A stretch of 64,000 bases of DNA from Psilocybe azurescens (GCA_023853785.1 JAJIRX010000067.1:62001-126000), one strand, 5' to 3'; positions 1 through 13,127 are shown, numbered from the stretch's first letter. The notes: generated by a model not told the origin, from the letters alone. Numbers and translations are program-made.

Positions 1-1032
1 ATGACAGTGTGTGGCATACCTGTGATTAATTCTGCTCGATAGCAAGAACAAGCCTCGATGCTTGGGAGCCTCACCGGATCCTTCCGATCTACAGAGTGGA
101 AGGCGGATTGCAAGTGAGTTACGTCGTAGTACCAGCTCATACCATGTCATGTCCTCCGTTTCATGGGATTCCGTAGGAAGCAAAGAGAAGAGTTCATCGA
201 GCAACTCTGGATTTATTCCGTTGAAGAGTTCTGCAAGGTGTTCTTCATGCGGACCGCCGAAAACAGTATATGGAGCTATCACGCAAGGCCGCTCGACAAG
301 GATGAGCTGCTCGGATAAGATGTCCTGCTGGGCGAACATTCCCGAGAGTGAAACACGGTCTTGGATGGATGTCGGACTCGACGTAGAGGTTGGATTTCCT
401 ATGAGGAAAAGATTAGGGAGAAATGGTGGCATTGTAGAGATACGCATAAACGATGGAAGCATAGCCGATATGTTTGCTTCGAGTATGGCACGACATTCGA
501 ATATAGTGCCATCAGGTACAAGAAATTGGAGGGTGCGAGGACCGTGAATGTACTGAGAGTTCTGTGTGCACCCTTCAATATCCATACGACCTGCTGGAGG
601 GCTGACGGTATCCGTATATGGAGCTTCCTCTATGGGTACAGGGAAGTTACTGGAATGAGACGCACAGGAGTGGCACTCTATGTCTGACAGGGTAGAAGAA
701 GAAGTGTTGATATAGGTAGGAGCGTCGGAGGTGAACGAAGTGGAGTCGCCATATTCTGGTCCAGGGTTAATCACAAAGGTGATGGCATGGAAGGCGACCC
801 TCTTAGTGCGCTCGCAGTGCATTTCAGACTGAAAATGTATGGCATGGTCCACAACGTTATCGTCGTTTGGGAGTTCGCAATACGTGGCATCACTTGGGCT
901 TGTGCCAAGGAGCGTTATATCTTCGCTGGTGGCAGGCGAAGACAAATGTGCGGACAGTCTTCGGCGCTTATTTTCGGACCTAGGGAAGGTATCATAATGA
1001 ACATTTAAACTTTGAAATGCATGAGGAGACAT
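1..1032 (-). CDS. SET-domain protein, 5' part, runs off the left edge
   Basis: A frame on the minus strand is open from an ATG at 1032 down to about position 20 (337 codons), where a GT donor follows. The first ~190 residues are Ser/Thr-rich with a basic start. Near position 340 the protein reads GMFAQQDILSEQLILVERP, which matches the opening of SET domains (G.G.FA..DI..G..I..E.P). The last codons read FLLSSRINH then a split Ser, the start of the SET motif SR.NHSC.PN, with the intron falling inside the motif. SET proteins transfer methyl groups from S-adenosylmethionine to lysine. No MYND finger is visible, and the catalytic C-terminal half lies outside the window. The substrate cannot be told. 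The start fits because an in-frame ATG follows a pyrimidine-rich leader and no better upstream ATG was seen. Confidence 0.7.
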   Translation of the reverse strand, partial: MSPHAFQSLNVHYDTFPRSENKRRRLSAHLSSPATSEDITLLGTSPSDATYCELPNDDNVVDHAIHFQSEMHCERTKRVAFHAITFVINPGPEYGDSTSFTSDAPTYINTSSSTLSDIECHSCASHSSNFPVPIEEAPYTDTVSPPAGRMDIEGCTQNSQYIHGPRTLQFLVPDGTIFECRAILEANISAMLPSFMRISTMPPFLPNLFLIGNPTSTSSPTSIQDRVSLSGMFAQQDILSEQLILVERPCVIAPYTVFGGPHEEHLAELFNGINPELLDELFSLLPTESHETEDMTWYELVLRRNSLAIRLPLCRSEGSGEAPKHRGLFLLSSRINHRYATHCH

Positions 1033-2633
1033 TAGGCGTGGGTTTGAAGAAGAAGGATAGAATGGTAGGAAATTCAAACTCTAGTTGGCTTTTAAATGCG
1101 GGATGTTGTGACGATCATAGGCTGAGATGCCACAAGAAACTTATTAGGCAGCCATAAAGGTCATAATTCAAGTAATAGGATGGCCATGTCGGCGGTCGAA
1201 TGCAAGAGCGTGTTGAGCACGAGTAGCGGACGCGGATTCATATTGGAAATTGGATGGCAACGAAGATACCTGTCGCGGAATGCAGTTTGTTATATCGACA
1301 CCGTATGATCAGTGAAATGGCTCGTGCAAGTGCACAAGCATACGAGTACTGAGAAACAGGAAAGGTGCAAAGACTATCCGTAGCTAGGACGTCTTCATTT
1401 GTCCACAATCAAGAGCGTGTCTACTCCGCCAATTAGTTGGGTTGTGACTGAAATAGAGAAACGTACTGGACCAGCATACAGGTAGTCTTCCGTCAAGGAT
1501 CCACTGTGATGTGATGAGCCTCCATGGGCTTCGAACGACTCAGACAATCCTTATTAAGCTTTATCGGTCCAAAGTGTATGAGAAATGGGACATTTATCAA
1601 TTATGAGGTGGTTTCTGGTCTGGACAGCTTTGCATTGTGAAATGAAAGGCATATTGAACTCACAATGCTTGGCTTCTGAAAATATTTTATCGACAATGGT
1701 TAGAAATCGTCGGCATTACTTGCATAATCAAAGTTTTATGCAGCGTACATTGCCGAGCGTACATAGGAAGCCGTAACGGCAGAGTCGAGATTTGTCACTG
1801 TGAGCGAAAACCACTGATACTTACTCTGTTAGTAGCCGGTACCACCGGGTACTATAACCGACTGAAGATGAAATGCGTAGGGATTTGGGAAGGACTTGGG
1901 AAGGACGTAATAATCTCTTGGAGAAAATACTTCAAAGATAAACGCCATGGAGTTCTATCTATTCAACTCATTATTATGTACCCGCTGACTCATTTTTGTA
2001 CGAAAAGAAACACTGAAGGACCATCGTGCTGAAGGTGCCGCTTATGATTGCAACTTTTTGAGCGAAATCTTAGTAAGTATGAGTAAGGTCGACCCGTGGT
2101 AAGAGTGTGCTTGTCCCATTACGAGTATATATATCTTTTTTTACCATTATACCGCGTTTTAGAGATATATGGGTGCTCTTTCGCCTGATCAAGCCACGAA
2201 TGACGTCTTAAGATTTGAAAACAAGTACCACGTCACCCCTGTCTAGATAGCCGCGGTTTCCTGGGCTACTTAAGTCAGTACTCACCCCTTGAATAGGCTA
2301 CAGAATAAATAATTTATAAGTGATGTTTGGTGTTCCATACAAGTACAACACATGCTAGTGTAGATAATTGTGATGATAAATGTATAGTATACATAATGAG
2401 ATGCTAGCAAAATTGCACTAATAACGGTAGCATAAAATCAATCCAACATTAAAAACTGGAGACGTGCACTTCTGTGCGCTTTCTGTGAACTCTTATTACA
2501 ATTTTCTGACTATCTTATCTGCAGTAAACACTCCATTTATGCGATGAGCAATGTCCGACTCAAAATAGATCGTCGCATCTAAGCATCGAGTGACCTAAAA
2601 ATAGATTCCAATAATGCTCAGCTAGGTGTTTCG
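1033..2633. other. Intergenic, no gene seen
   Basis: Only short frames occur. The part next to 1032 should hold the promoter and leader of the SET gene. AT-rich tracts lie around 2120-2160 and 2300-2450. No tRNA, repeat or conserved protein was recognised. Confidence 0.4.
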
Positions 2634-4001
2634 CTATGAACAGAGGGGCATCCCACCTGTAAGATATCGCTGCGACTGTGCAATTTCCTCAGCTGATTTC
2701 CAGATAGCTCTCTCTTGCTCAGAGTGGGCGTAGTTGTATCTGAACGACTCCTTCTCCCAGGCAAAGACCAGCCGAGGATCGAGCTTTGGCGGCGAATCAG
2801 GACTTTCTATGTCCAGATCCATTTTGTCCTGGTCGCAATGCACAGATTGCACGAACTCCCTCGGGCTGAGCGAAGGCGCTCTCGTGTAGACCATCCGAGA
2901 AGCCACTGCGTTTGAAATAAGCTTTGCCGTTCGCTCAGGGTTGCTGTCGAAGCGAAGAACCAATATGCAGACGATAAGCGACGTGTGGCGGTTCAAGACA
3001 TCGCTAATCGCATTAGCGACAGAGGCAATTTTGTTAATCCACGCGTCTGCAGTGCTGATTGTCCGTTCCGATCTTATTGGCGAGGGACAAGAAGAGTCGG
3101 TTACTGTCTCCAGCCACCGAGAGCAGCTCGGAGACAAAGACCGAGGTCGCTCGGACAAGGGAGCTTGGCCCACGGCTAGATCGAACTTAAGGTGCGTGAG
3201 GCGGGGTAGCGCCTCGGTGCTCATCCTACGCCCAGCCCATGCCGTCCACTCTTCCCATCGATTAAGGACCGACAAGTGGGTGACGTCAGCGAAAAAGGAC
3301 GATCCCTCAAAGCGCGGACGGAATATGAATAAGGGATGAGAGTCGTGCAGCATCACTGACAGCTTCCGAGGAGAGATATGCGAGGAGTTGTGTAGATCGA
3401 AGAAGAAATAGTCCGTGACGGCGGCGCGTGCATGCATTTTCCTTGCTTGGCGAAGGGATAGGGGGCGGAGGATAAATTTGGAGCAGCGGTAGAATGACTG
3501 TGTGAATTCCACGGAGTAGGGGTCCCCAGAAGTTGGCTTCCCTTGTTGTTTCCAGGTAGGTCAGCATAGGCGTTCGCAGAGCTCGGCCAGTAGGATAGGT
3601 TGACGACACCGCGGCACACCGCTAATAGAGTGACAAGGCTATCCGTATCGATGTCTGCGTAGATGAGCAGGGACTTAACGCAGTTGGCGAAGAAGTCCGG
3701 GGTTTAGAGTTAAGCGTCTGGATGGTGCGGAGGAACGCATACGCGGTGCGCTGAGTTTTCAAAACAACCTCGGAATACAGTATCTCGTCAATCCTGTAGA
3801 GTAAAACAATTAATAGAATTCGGTCAGTAAAACAAAGTAGCATCAGAGCTGAGCGTGGTGGACCTACCATGGGCGGATTCTATGAGACAAAAGAGCGAGG
3901 TTGCAAGTTATTCTGCCGTCTAGTTGTGCGGCCGTTTCAAACACTTGGCGCAAAATGTCGTCCGGAAGGAGTGGCCTGTAGCTTATATAGATCTGGCCCA
4001 T
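2634..4001 (-). pseudogene. F-box-like protein gene, frame broken
   Basis: The reading starts at ATG 4001 with the F-box-like segment LLPDDILRQVFETAAQ, followed by CNLALLSHRIRPW and a GT..AG intron (about 3870 to 3797). The next exon reads IDEILYSEVVLKTQRTAYAFLRTIQ. The frame changes at a C4 run near 3698, and the sense continues in another frame with FFANCVKSLLIYADID and CRGVVNLSYWP. A third frame, 3512 to 2634, gives 292 codons with WEEWTAWAG and a charged C-terminus. The pattern fits the large agaricomycete F-box families that recruit targets to SCF ubiquitin ligases. One extra C would repair the first break, so this may be sequence error or a real pseudogene. The second frame change, between about 3600 and 3500, was not resolved. 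Confidence 0.5.
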
Positions 4002-4020
4002 AACTACGGTCATCCCTTTG

Positions 4021-5811
4021 CTATATGATGCAGTGCTGAGTGGTAAAGACGTTGAGCAATGGAGAGAACAGAAGTTCAGTTTGATGGAAGGAGACAGGGA
4101 GCTTCAAAATCCGGGTAAAATTTGTGGACCTTTTGACGACCTTCGTGTATGGATAGAGACACTTATATAACAGTCTGAGGCCGGGTTCCATCTTGCCGTC
4201 GACATATGGGTAAAGGAGGATCTTTGCCCGATCTCCCCATACAAGCCCCTGCATTTTACACAACGCAAATTACAACTTATCTCCAGTTTTGCAAGCTATT
4301 TTGAGCCTTGATACAATGAGCAAATCGCAAGGTTGTCCGGTCATGATTGTGCGCGTCGGTTTAAAGCGACTGTCTGGAAATTTCCATTGAAATCCGTGGA
4401 CTCATGTTTGATTGATTTCAAAATTCACACAGGGGGTCCACCTACGTGCCATGAAAGGGTCTAACATTCGTTTCACCGCTTTTGACAGCCAGCCATTGAA
4501 GTCATTCATGTTTGACATATGCTCACAGTCTTCCCGATCATCCGAAAGCAGAAATATATGCTTCTCATATACGTGATCCAAATATAGATCCTTTGATATG
4601 GGGCGCCCGAGGAAAACACACTTTTGAACCTTTGATTTCAGTAGACGCCAGTCCACGGGTTCGACACATCGACGACTTCTTGCCGTGAATAAAGGAAGTC
4701 GGACATGTGTAGAGAGAAATTTTCAGCAGCGTGAACTTCATTTGATACTAGAACATTCGGGGGATAGAGATGTAGGTGCATCGTGCGGGCTGCTCTGATG
4801 AATCACGTAGATGGCCGTAACCCGGTACACTTGAGCAATGCGTGATGCATTGCTGGTGATACATTTATGGCATCATAGTCCTCCTAGAATGGACCAAGGT
4901 TACGAGCGAGTGACGGTTAGAAATCCAGCACCGCGGTTGTCCACGCCATAGGCGTATTCTGTTCATCCCTTCCTACCTCGTCAAGGTCCCTTGAAATGGA
5001 TGCGTGATACATAGTCTCCACTGAAGTCTCTATGTTCCTTACAGCCTCATACGTCGAGAATAAATTTGTCGCTTATCTCGGCCTCGGGATGATGAAGTCG
5101 CGTAAATTTCCGAGGACTTACGAGGACATTGCGCGGGCTGGCAGTTGCCCTTGACAAAGGAGTCAGGTAAGCGAGGGAAGGCTTCCTGAATGACTATTGC
5201 TCTGCTCGTGTTAATCAATAGAACACAGGATCAATCTTTACTAACTTGGTGACAGACAAGGGGAAATTTTTGGCACCATTTCTTCAAGTTTTGTGGATGA
5301 TTTGGATTACAAACTCACTGTTTTGTGCATCCTACGGGAGCTTACGGTATGATTAGTATAAGTTGCATACGCAGAGAGATTTCAGTAAGACCCGATCATC
5401 GTGCACATAGATGTTTGTATGGACTATATCGACATCTTCCCGAAGCTTATTTCTGTGGCACCTGTACCCACTTCACCCCAAGACTGAACGGACATAGGAA
5501 GATCATAGGATCTGCATGTTTGAATATCACAATCACAGAAGCTTGCGTACTACGCTGTCGATAAGAAAGCCAGCAAAGCAGTTCCAAGCTGTCGCGAAGT
5601 GCTCTCGGTAAAGTTTCTGTCTGGATCTGTCGTGCGTAGGGATCAACCCATGTTGTCCATGGACTCCGAGGGGCCGGCATCGATCCTGCGCTGGCGATGC
5701 TTAAAAAGGGTGTCCAACACGGATGCACTCGGTTACATGTTAATTCACCCCTCGGGTCATGTTCCTAGGAGCAACATGAATGTTGACCATGAGACATCCG
5801 AAGCCTTTTAA
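4021..5811 (-). other. Possible decayed multi-exon gene, unrecognised
   Basis: Several minus-strand frames have protein-like composition but no continuous reading: 5728-5447, about 5220-5110, about 5060-4930, 4656-4402 (contains LSKAVKRMLDPFMARRW) and 4263-4021 (contains ILLYPYVDGKMEPGL). They lie in one orientation upstream of the broken F-box gene. No family was recognised and the splice joins are uncertain. It could be one degraded gene or several fragments. Confidence 0.2.
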
Positions 5812-7565
5812 GGTGCTCGCCAGTGTCTGATATTTCAAGTGTACAAGTGGCCGAAAAAAAGTAACCGGAATTCTCATGGCCAAAAGCCTTCCTTTGATGA
5901 TATTTCAACCAGTTTTATTGATATATATATGAGACTTGGTATAACTCAGAACCCATATCTAATATTTAATAATCCGCAGAAATATTTCTAAAATGTTAAC
6001 ACCACAGACCTCTAGAAGTAAATCACAAAAGATAAGAAATTTTAATAATACCACAATTACACGAGAGAAGGGAATCTCAGACCTTATGTTTCTTAAGAAG
6101 AAATGCTTGACTAGATGTTCTCTATAATCTGATAAAATTTCAGCTTCAACGGAGTTGTCCTTGTCAAGTTAGGTTTTTCATCTGCTTGAAAAACATACCA
6201 AAAATAGAAAGAGGAGATGTTTCCAAAAATTTTAATAAGGCCATTCAAATGCATCCAGAAATTGGTCCATATCCACCTAAGGAAGTATTCTTTCATTTTC
6301 ACCACATTTTGAGATATCTGGCATCTTGTAGCCTACGGTCACTTTTTTCGTGCACGTGTATGAGGGGCGTGGAGGGACTTCGAAAATGTTGGAAATTGGG
6401 CATTCTTGATAATTCAAAGGCATTTGTATGAAAGACATGCCATGTCAATTGATAAGGGTCACTGGGCCAGCGAACGGAGAGGAGATCCACGTAATAATTC
6501 TCATTTTTAAAGTAAACTCAGCCTAGGATGAGGACAGCATTCCTGAAATAGGCGACAGTGCGCTGGAACAGTCTCAGGGTATTTGAATTCATTCGGCACT
6601 CGTCATTTCTACGCACAGTGATCAAATTGTAATAAGGCTCGGCAATACGGTGGATTAGGATGATCGCTGTCCTGTGCCCTTCTTTTCAACCCTGACAAGC
6701 ATATATACGAGTAGGAGAGATTCATCTACCCAGGCCCACCAACTTGAAGTCCTCGACATGTCTCCTCATTTCTCACATTCAAATAGCTTTTATCACGTCA
6801 ATTATTGCCCTAGTCGATGGAAGAAGATCGGTCCTTCTTCTCAGCAAGGATAAACTCATTCCTTTTTGAGTCCTCTAACCGAATGACATCATACATGAGG
6901 AGTTTGCATTGAGCACGGTTCATTGCCAATCCTACAAATAGGAGACTTTTGCTTTTGCTTTTATTTCCCCCTCTCCCCACCTAAACCTGATGCATTGATG
7001 CCCTGAGCCATATTGATTCAGGCAATATCGTACCCGCGGAAAGCGTATTCAAGCTTCAAGCTTTGAGCCCAGCGCCGCGCCGCCTTAACAAAGTATTCCC
7101 CTCCACCGAGACATATGATGGAGAACATAGAGCTGGAGCCGTCTGGCCCGTTATATTTGGTAGTTTTTCTGCTACTCTTGTTCAGTTTGGGCCGATCAAG
7201 AAACTCCGTTGTATTTGACTGACTTTCAATGTGGTGCACAGCTGTGGGGTAAACCCCTATTCTTGGTATGATCTTTCACCTCTCCTTGACCTCTCCGTCT
7301 CCACGTGAATGCTCAACCACTGCCAAAGTTCAGCGGCATCATCGGCAAATTGAACAGTGGGGCAGTGACATCATGTGACGTCATAAAAGATTTGTTCTCT
7401 TCGCGGAGTGGGAAAAACCTGTGATTTTTCAACTCTGGTATGGTGTTCCTGCACCCTCCAGTTGCCATCTGTGGTGATCTTCGCCTGCTTCTTTTGTGTC
7501 CCTTTTCTATAAAGAAGACATTATTTCTTTATGTTTTGATGGTCATATACCCAAACTTCGCCACC
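5812..7565. other. Intergenic, AT-rich, no gene seen
   Basis: Short frames only. The tract at 5880-6320 is AT-rich. The last ~200 bases should hold the BTB gene promoter; a TATA-like CTATAAAGAAG lies at about 7507-7517, some 55 bases before that gene's ATG. Confidence 0.35.
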
Positions 7566-9041
7566 ATGGATCTTCGAAAATTCCCGAACACAAACCTATA
7601 TGACGCTCATATTCGCCCAAACTACCCTACCCCTCCTCCTTCATTCGATCAACCAATGCTCCCCCAGGATCACTCTTCATTCCAGAACGAAGTCTACCCA
7701 TATCCGCCCCTCAGTCCCAGTGTTTCCTCTAGTGGAAGCTACAACAGCTTTGCACAATCTCCCACACCATTTGTAAGTTCGCCAAAGTCGTTGACCCATC
7801 TGTAGACTAAAAAGATGTCTAGGGATCATTGCCTCCTTCGCCACTCCCCATGGACCTCTCTCTTTCAGCTGCATCCTTGTTAATTGATTCATTGTCGCCA
7901 GAATTGGATGAGACTGATTCCATTATCTCCATATCTACGTCCTTCCATCCGAACACGCAGCCAACTCCGGATACCATATTCGCCTCTTCCGATGGCGTCC
8001 TCTTCTATATCCGTTCAGAGACCGTATTGGCTGCCTGCCCGACTGCATTTATCGCGATCCTCAAAGATCCTTTATCCCATCCCAAGTTCAGAGATGAGAA
8101 CATTCTGCTTGATGTACCTAGCGCCGAACTCAACGTTATATTTCACGCCTTGTATGGCACGTCTCCCGCTGCCAATAGCCCGACCTTCGAAACCCTTGTA
8201 CAAGCAGTGGACCGCATGCCAATGCATTCTCTTCCTCCTCAAACCCTCGTACGCCCATCCGGAAGCTTGCATGAACTCCTCCTATTCCACGCACCGCTGC
8301 ACCCCATGGAAACATACGCTCTTGCAGCACACCATAAACTTCACTCACTTGCAGTTAGCGTCTCGTCACATCTTTTATCCTACGATCTGTCGACGATTTC
8401 GGATGACGTGGCAGAACGAATTGGTGCAATCTATCTGAAAAAGATCATGCTTCTGCACATGGGGCGCTTCACCGCATTGAAGGCGATTCTTCTTCATCCG
8501 CCACACCCACACCCTCCGAGCAGAGAATGCGGATTTGAGGATCAAAGGAAGCTCACCCGTGCTTGGGCACTCGTCAGTGCCTATTTGGCTTGGGACGCGA
8601 GGCCGGGTTCGTGCCAAATCTAACTAAGCTGAACTCGCTGACCCGGCACAGCAGATCTTTCGACGCATAGTATGCACAGCGCACTTAATCCACTCATGGA
8701 GCATTTATCGTGCGCCATGTGTCATCAAGCACTCGAAGACAAGATCAAAGCCGTCGTTGTGCAATGGGCATCTGTGAAGGTAAGTGATGTTCACCTCTCA
8801 TTTCTTCTACCATTATTTCTTACGGCTTGAGCATGCCGCGTCGGGCATAAATGTGGATACATTTTGGAAAGCAGGGAAACCGTGCTCTCAAGTCTCACAG
8901 CTTTTCAGAGACGTTTGCGATTGCTCTGTTCTTCCATGCCCGAACCCAGGGTTCTGGCTGGAGTTAGAGCCCGCCTGGCTTGGTGGTGGCCTCTTTGTCC
9001 TTACTGAAACTTTTGTGCCGTTATTTTAGCGCACGATCTGA
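7566..9041 (+). CDS. BTB/POZ-like protein, four exons
   Basis: The start at 7566 has a strong context (GCCACCATGG). Exons 7566-7772, 7823-8606, 8655-8779 and 9030-9041 join in frame to 375 residues. Residues 1-90 are Pro/Ser-rich. The BTB-like core begins near TPDTIFASSDGVLFYIRSE and runs through the dimer-type segment with LDVPSAELNVIFHALYG. Then comes the agaricomycete signature of this family: a helical region (LAAHHKLHSLAVSVSSHLL), a CAMCHQALEDKIKAVVVQW segment and a final K-R-T-I. The last exon is only 12 nt (RTI plus stop) after a 250-nt intron; it is chosen because this family ends this way and the acceptor TTTTAG is good. BTB proteins act as dimers or Cullin-3 adaptors. A specific partner is not inferable. 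Confidence 0.8.
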
Positions 9042-11035
9042 GACCGAAGAAGGTCGCCAGTAAACGCATGCGACAGACTATGTGATTTGCCTGCGAGTCG
9101 ATACAAGAGTATTCATCAGGTCTTCGTTGATCTTGGGATTTTATACTTGATCGATGGACCACAATCTGTACCGGGACGATACATGCATTCCCAAAACGCG
9201 CACGTCACAGATCTCCCGAAGCATTTCTGCGCTATCAGTTAAAGGCTATTCACGAATGCCGTTGATGATGGGTTGATGAACTAACGGAAACACTGTCTTA
9301 TCGAGGATGCAGAGATGCGATGTCACGACGATTTTACTTTTTCATCTTCCTTATTTACTAGCCTTCCATGACATCTCCCCAACGCTTTCGCGTTGTAATC
9401 GACCACGGGTTCCATCCTTTATTTTATCTCCTATGCCACTCCATTCGTCAAAACTCGTTTTACAGTATTGATATTGGCCGTGCATCCCCCATTCCTCATC
9501 AAAAACCCTTAATAGACCTACGATACCTGTAAGTATCGCACGCCTCACCGACTACACTAACTCGCCCTCACCCTCACCTTCCCGAATCTCGTATGTGGCT
9601 CAGAACTATATAGACACTCACATCTGACGCTGTTTCTTCTCGTACTTGTAACATATCCCTAGCTTAGCGAAGCTGTTGTACTTCCATTTGTAAACCGTAG
9701 ATTTACTATGCACGGATAATACCCGATTTCTGTGTAAATGTGCAGCTATATGTAGGGAAAGAAGAAGTCGGGAACGAGCGTGGGCATCTGCTACGAGGGT
9801 GACACCAATTGTGAACCGGCGGACTCGAGCTCGTAATTTACTATTTGGCTCATAACGTTGGGCTGCGCCGTTGAGTCTGTTTTAGTGAGGGCCTCAATCA
9901 AAATTTGTAGATACACAGCTTGAGAGCTTACTAGACTGCTTATAACTGATTCAATTGCTCAGCAAAAGTGTTGTAAGAGTGCGGCGATCTGTGCGGCGGC
10001 TATATTGCGGACAAGTGAATAGTCACATGATGTCTACCAGTGGACGGCTAGATAGCCCCTATCCGCGACGCGCGTCAGCATATTCGAATGTGCTCTTCAT
10101 CACAGTGACAAAAACCTTTTGATTTATATAGTTGCTACAATATTGTGACACCGTGTTATACGTCGAAACCAGTGTGTTGTGTGATTATAGGTAGTGTCAG
10201 TAGCTATTTGAAATTAATTCTCACTATGAGTTCAAGTTGTCAGCCGGGCCCCTTACTCATGATGGATTTGTACCATGTGGACGTGTTTTTGTGAAGATAA
10301 ACGACGACGATAATAGTCGACGTCCGACTCGGCTTGGACTCGGCATGGCTTTTCTTTCTGCACGCGCATCCATAATTGGCAAGCCTGGCCGGTGTGGGCA
10401 AGCTTTATACTTTAGGCTACGGTGTTCTTTTGGAAAGGGAGGATTTCGAAACAAAGAACCCTTGAAAAAACTCTTCAGAGAGGTTCTCAGTACATCTAGT
10501 ATCCCAGTTATATTCGATGTTTTGGACTGAAACTCCTGGACTAGTCTACATTAAAATCTACCAGAAAACTAATTATATCACAATAAACATAAAAATCTTG
10601 TTATTATTGGACTCATATTGCACATACATTGAGACTGAAAGATTGAATATGCACTCTGCAATGGCGTGGTTGGAACTTGAGGCGGGTTGATAAGAGATGT
10701 GTCAGCAATGTGTCAGTGAGAAAGCACGACGGAAAGTGCAGCCCCACTGATTGCCTCCAATCCAGACCAACTCCCAACGCGTTACCCCGTCCGCATGTCG
10801 CTGTTGGTTCATCTTATCCTATAATACGTATGCTAAACGTTAGTATCATTGGTCGAATCCAAATACCTCTAAATTTAGTTTGTTTACGAGTCATCTTGTC
10901 CAAATCACGGCCCCAAACTCGCCACACGGTCTGCACACACTTGTTCCGAAGTTCTGGGCATGCCAGGAAAATATAAGACCCAACAAGTAGGAATTCGCAT
11001 CGAATACTCTATCCCCACTTTGGACTCTGCATCAT
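9042..11035. other. Intergenic, no gene seen
   Basis: No frame here shows a recognisable family or convincing splice chain on either strand. The frames at 10237-10530 and 10677-10976 look random. It holds the 3' flank of the BTB gene and the 5' flank of the Fic gene. Confidence 0.35.
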
Positions 11036-12783
11036 ATGGTTCACGACAGCACTCACCTCCCATGTTTTCTCAACGTGGACCGTCCTCAAATACAGTCCCT
11101 ACAGCTGGTACGCCCTCTCTCTGATCTTCTTCATGATTATGAACCATGTAATTCATTCTATCTTATTCAGACTCTGCCGACTGATTTACCCACTCAAATC
11201 ATCCGCCAAATTAGCGACTCACTTGAAATCGACCCTTCAGACGGGCGCTCATGTGCCGCTACTGGAAGGTTATGGGATGACATCTTGGAAAGTCATCGCA
11301 TCCCTTACCTCATGTTAAGAGTCGCCGATATGAGAATGACAATGGGTAGCAAAGTTACTGCGCTTGCCTTGTACGACGAGGTCAGTCATTGCTCCTTGGA
11401 AGTATTGTTGCTGTTGACGTGAGGCTCGCAGCTAAAAGGAATATTAAATGATCCAGAATTCAGCCATTGGGTAGTGCAATCCAAATTATCTGTTCAGCAA
11501 GAGACACACAGCCTGTGTGAGTGCATCAGTTTTCATTTCATTAAATTCTGCTCAGAATTTCATAGTGTCGCAGTATAAAGACAGTTCATATTTCACCCCT
11601 AGCCAACGTTGGGTTCCAACAGCACAACATCCATTTCCACGTTGTAGGCTTGAGAAGGAAGATCTTCAGCGGTTTCGTGAGCTCTGGGAATCGTTAAAAT
11701 TCAAAAACAACAATGAAGCCCTCTTCTTGAACATGCACTGCCTCGAGACCAACTATATAGAAGGCACATTTGCTTTCGATACCTATGTCAGCTTTCCATA
11801 CTTCAAAATACAACGGCTCCCTAATATGACTTTCAGACAAACGATAGATTAGTCGTAATCGGGTTTTATGATCAGGAACAAAGATTGAAGTACGATCTCA
11901 CTGATCCTGAACGCGGCGCTGTGCGAAGCCTTCAAGATGCGCTATCCATTCTCCAGGATACACACCGGGTAAGCATCAATCAATCTTGTTATCTGAATGC
12001 ATAATGACAACAACCAATTCGATTGACAGGCGTTAACTCATATATATATCTTTCGAGAGCCTGAACCTCCCGCACTTGATGTGCAAATGTTGTGTCAGCT
12101 TCACGCAGAGCTTATGAAGACAAGTCGTGTCTTGTACGACGAAACACACCAGACAGGTCGTCTATCTTATACTAACATAGGAATCACTCGTCAAACCTCT
12201 CGCGTTAATGTTACGGCATCGTCAATGTTTCGTGGCGAGATTGTCAAAGTTCAGTTTTGCCCATTTGATGAGGTGGAAGCAGAGCTCGACTTGTTTTGTA
12301 GAAGATTCAACGTATGTCAGATGTAGCCCCATTCCCGCAGTTTTGAATACTGACACCGCCCCTAAGGAGATAATTCGTGACGACGACATGGACCCTTTCG
12401 CAGCTGCGGCATGGATAAGCTATACATTTGTTTATATACATCCATTTGAGGTACCTCCGAGTGTTTTAATTCACAATCTTATCTGACGGTGTATCCGGTT
12501 ATCTAGGATGGCAATGGACGTCTCTCTAGGATGCTTGCTTCGATTCCATTAATCAGGCAAGGTTTACCCCCTATCTGTATCAGAAAGAGCTCTCAAGTTG
12601 GGTATATTGCGAACCTCAACAAGGTAAGTCATCCACACTTCAGCGTTCTACTATCTCAGTCTGACTCTCGGGAATGACTAGACAAGAGAAATGGCGCGCC
12701 ATGGTGACTACAAAGGGCTTATGCGAACGTTGTTTACGATTAACGAGAACAGCTTGGCTCTGCTCTTATTTCCTGCCTTTTAA
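11036..12783 (+). CDS. Fic-domain protein (AMPylase type), eight exons
   Basis: Exons 11036-11380, 11432-11516, 11566-11786, 11837-11968, 12030-12311, 12367-12450, 12507-12623 and 12682-12783 join to 455 residues. The Fic active-site loop is split by an intron: HPFE at 12439-12450 and DGNGR at 12507-12521, giving the complete HPFxDGNGR with catalytic His, the Mg-binding acidic residue and the Arg that holds phosphates. About 190 residues earlier lies TNYIEG, matching the (S/T)xxxE(G/N) inhibitory helix of class II Fic proteins such as FICD, so auto-inhibition by a Glu is expected. Fic enzymes usually move AMP from ATP onto a protein hydroxyl. No signal peptide or TPR was seen, so an ER role like FICD is not supported. 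The start ATG and the third acceptor are the least certain points. Confidence 0.85.
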
Positions 12784-13127
12784 CTAGGGTACTCTAGTAT
12801 GAATAACAGTAATGCTTTATGATTCAAGATGGTGGAAATGTTTCTACTAAGAATGCTCCGACCTGTATGCCCTGGTGTAACTTCGCACTAACTGCTATGT
12901 ATGGCTATGTAACGTTTAGTATAAAATAAACGCATCTTTCATTTCTCCCTTCCGTTAATCGCAGAGGCAGAGTTTTGCTTCATTATGACACGGAAATTGC
13001 TCGACCTTTTTTCTACGGTGGCAGAAACGCATGTCAACTCCCAACCCGATTTCGGCAGTGTTTTAAAACTTCAGTGCGGTGGATAAACTAGTTTGCTCAC
13101 TATCAACGTAATTTTTACACTGTCATA

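Noticed and set aside
62..1008. Plus-strand frames at 62-547, 361-687 and 787-1008
   Set aside because: Shadows of the minus-strand SET exon, which is open throughout and carries SET motifs.
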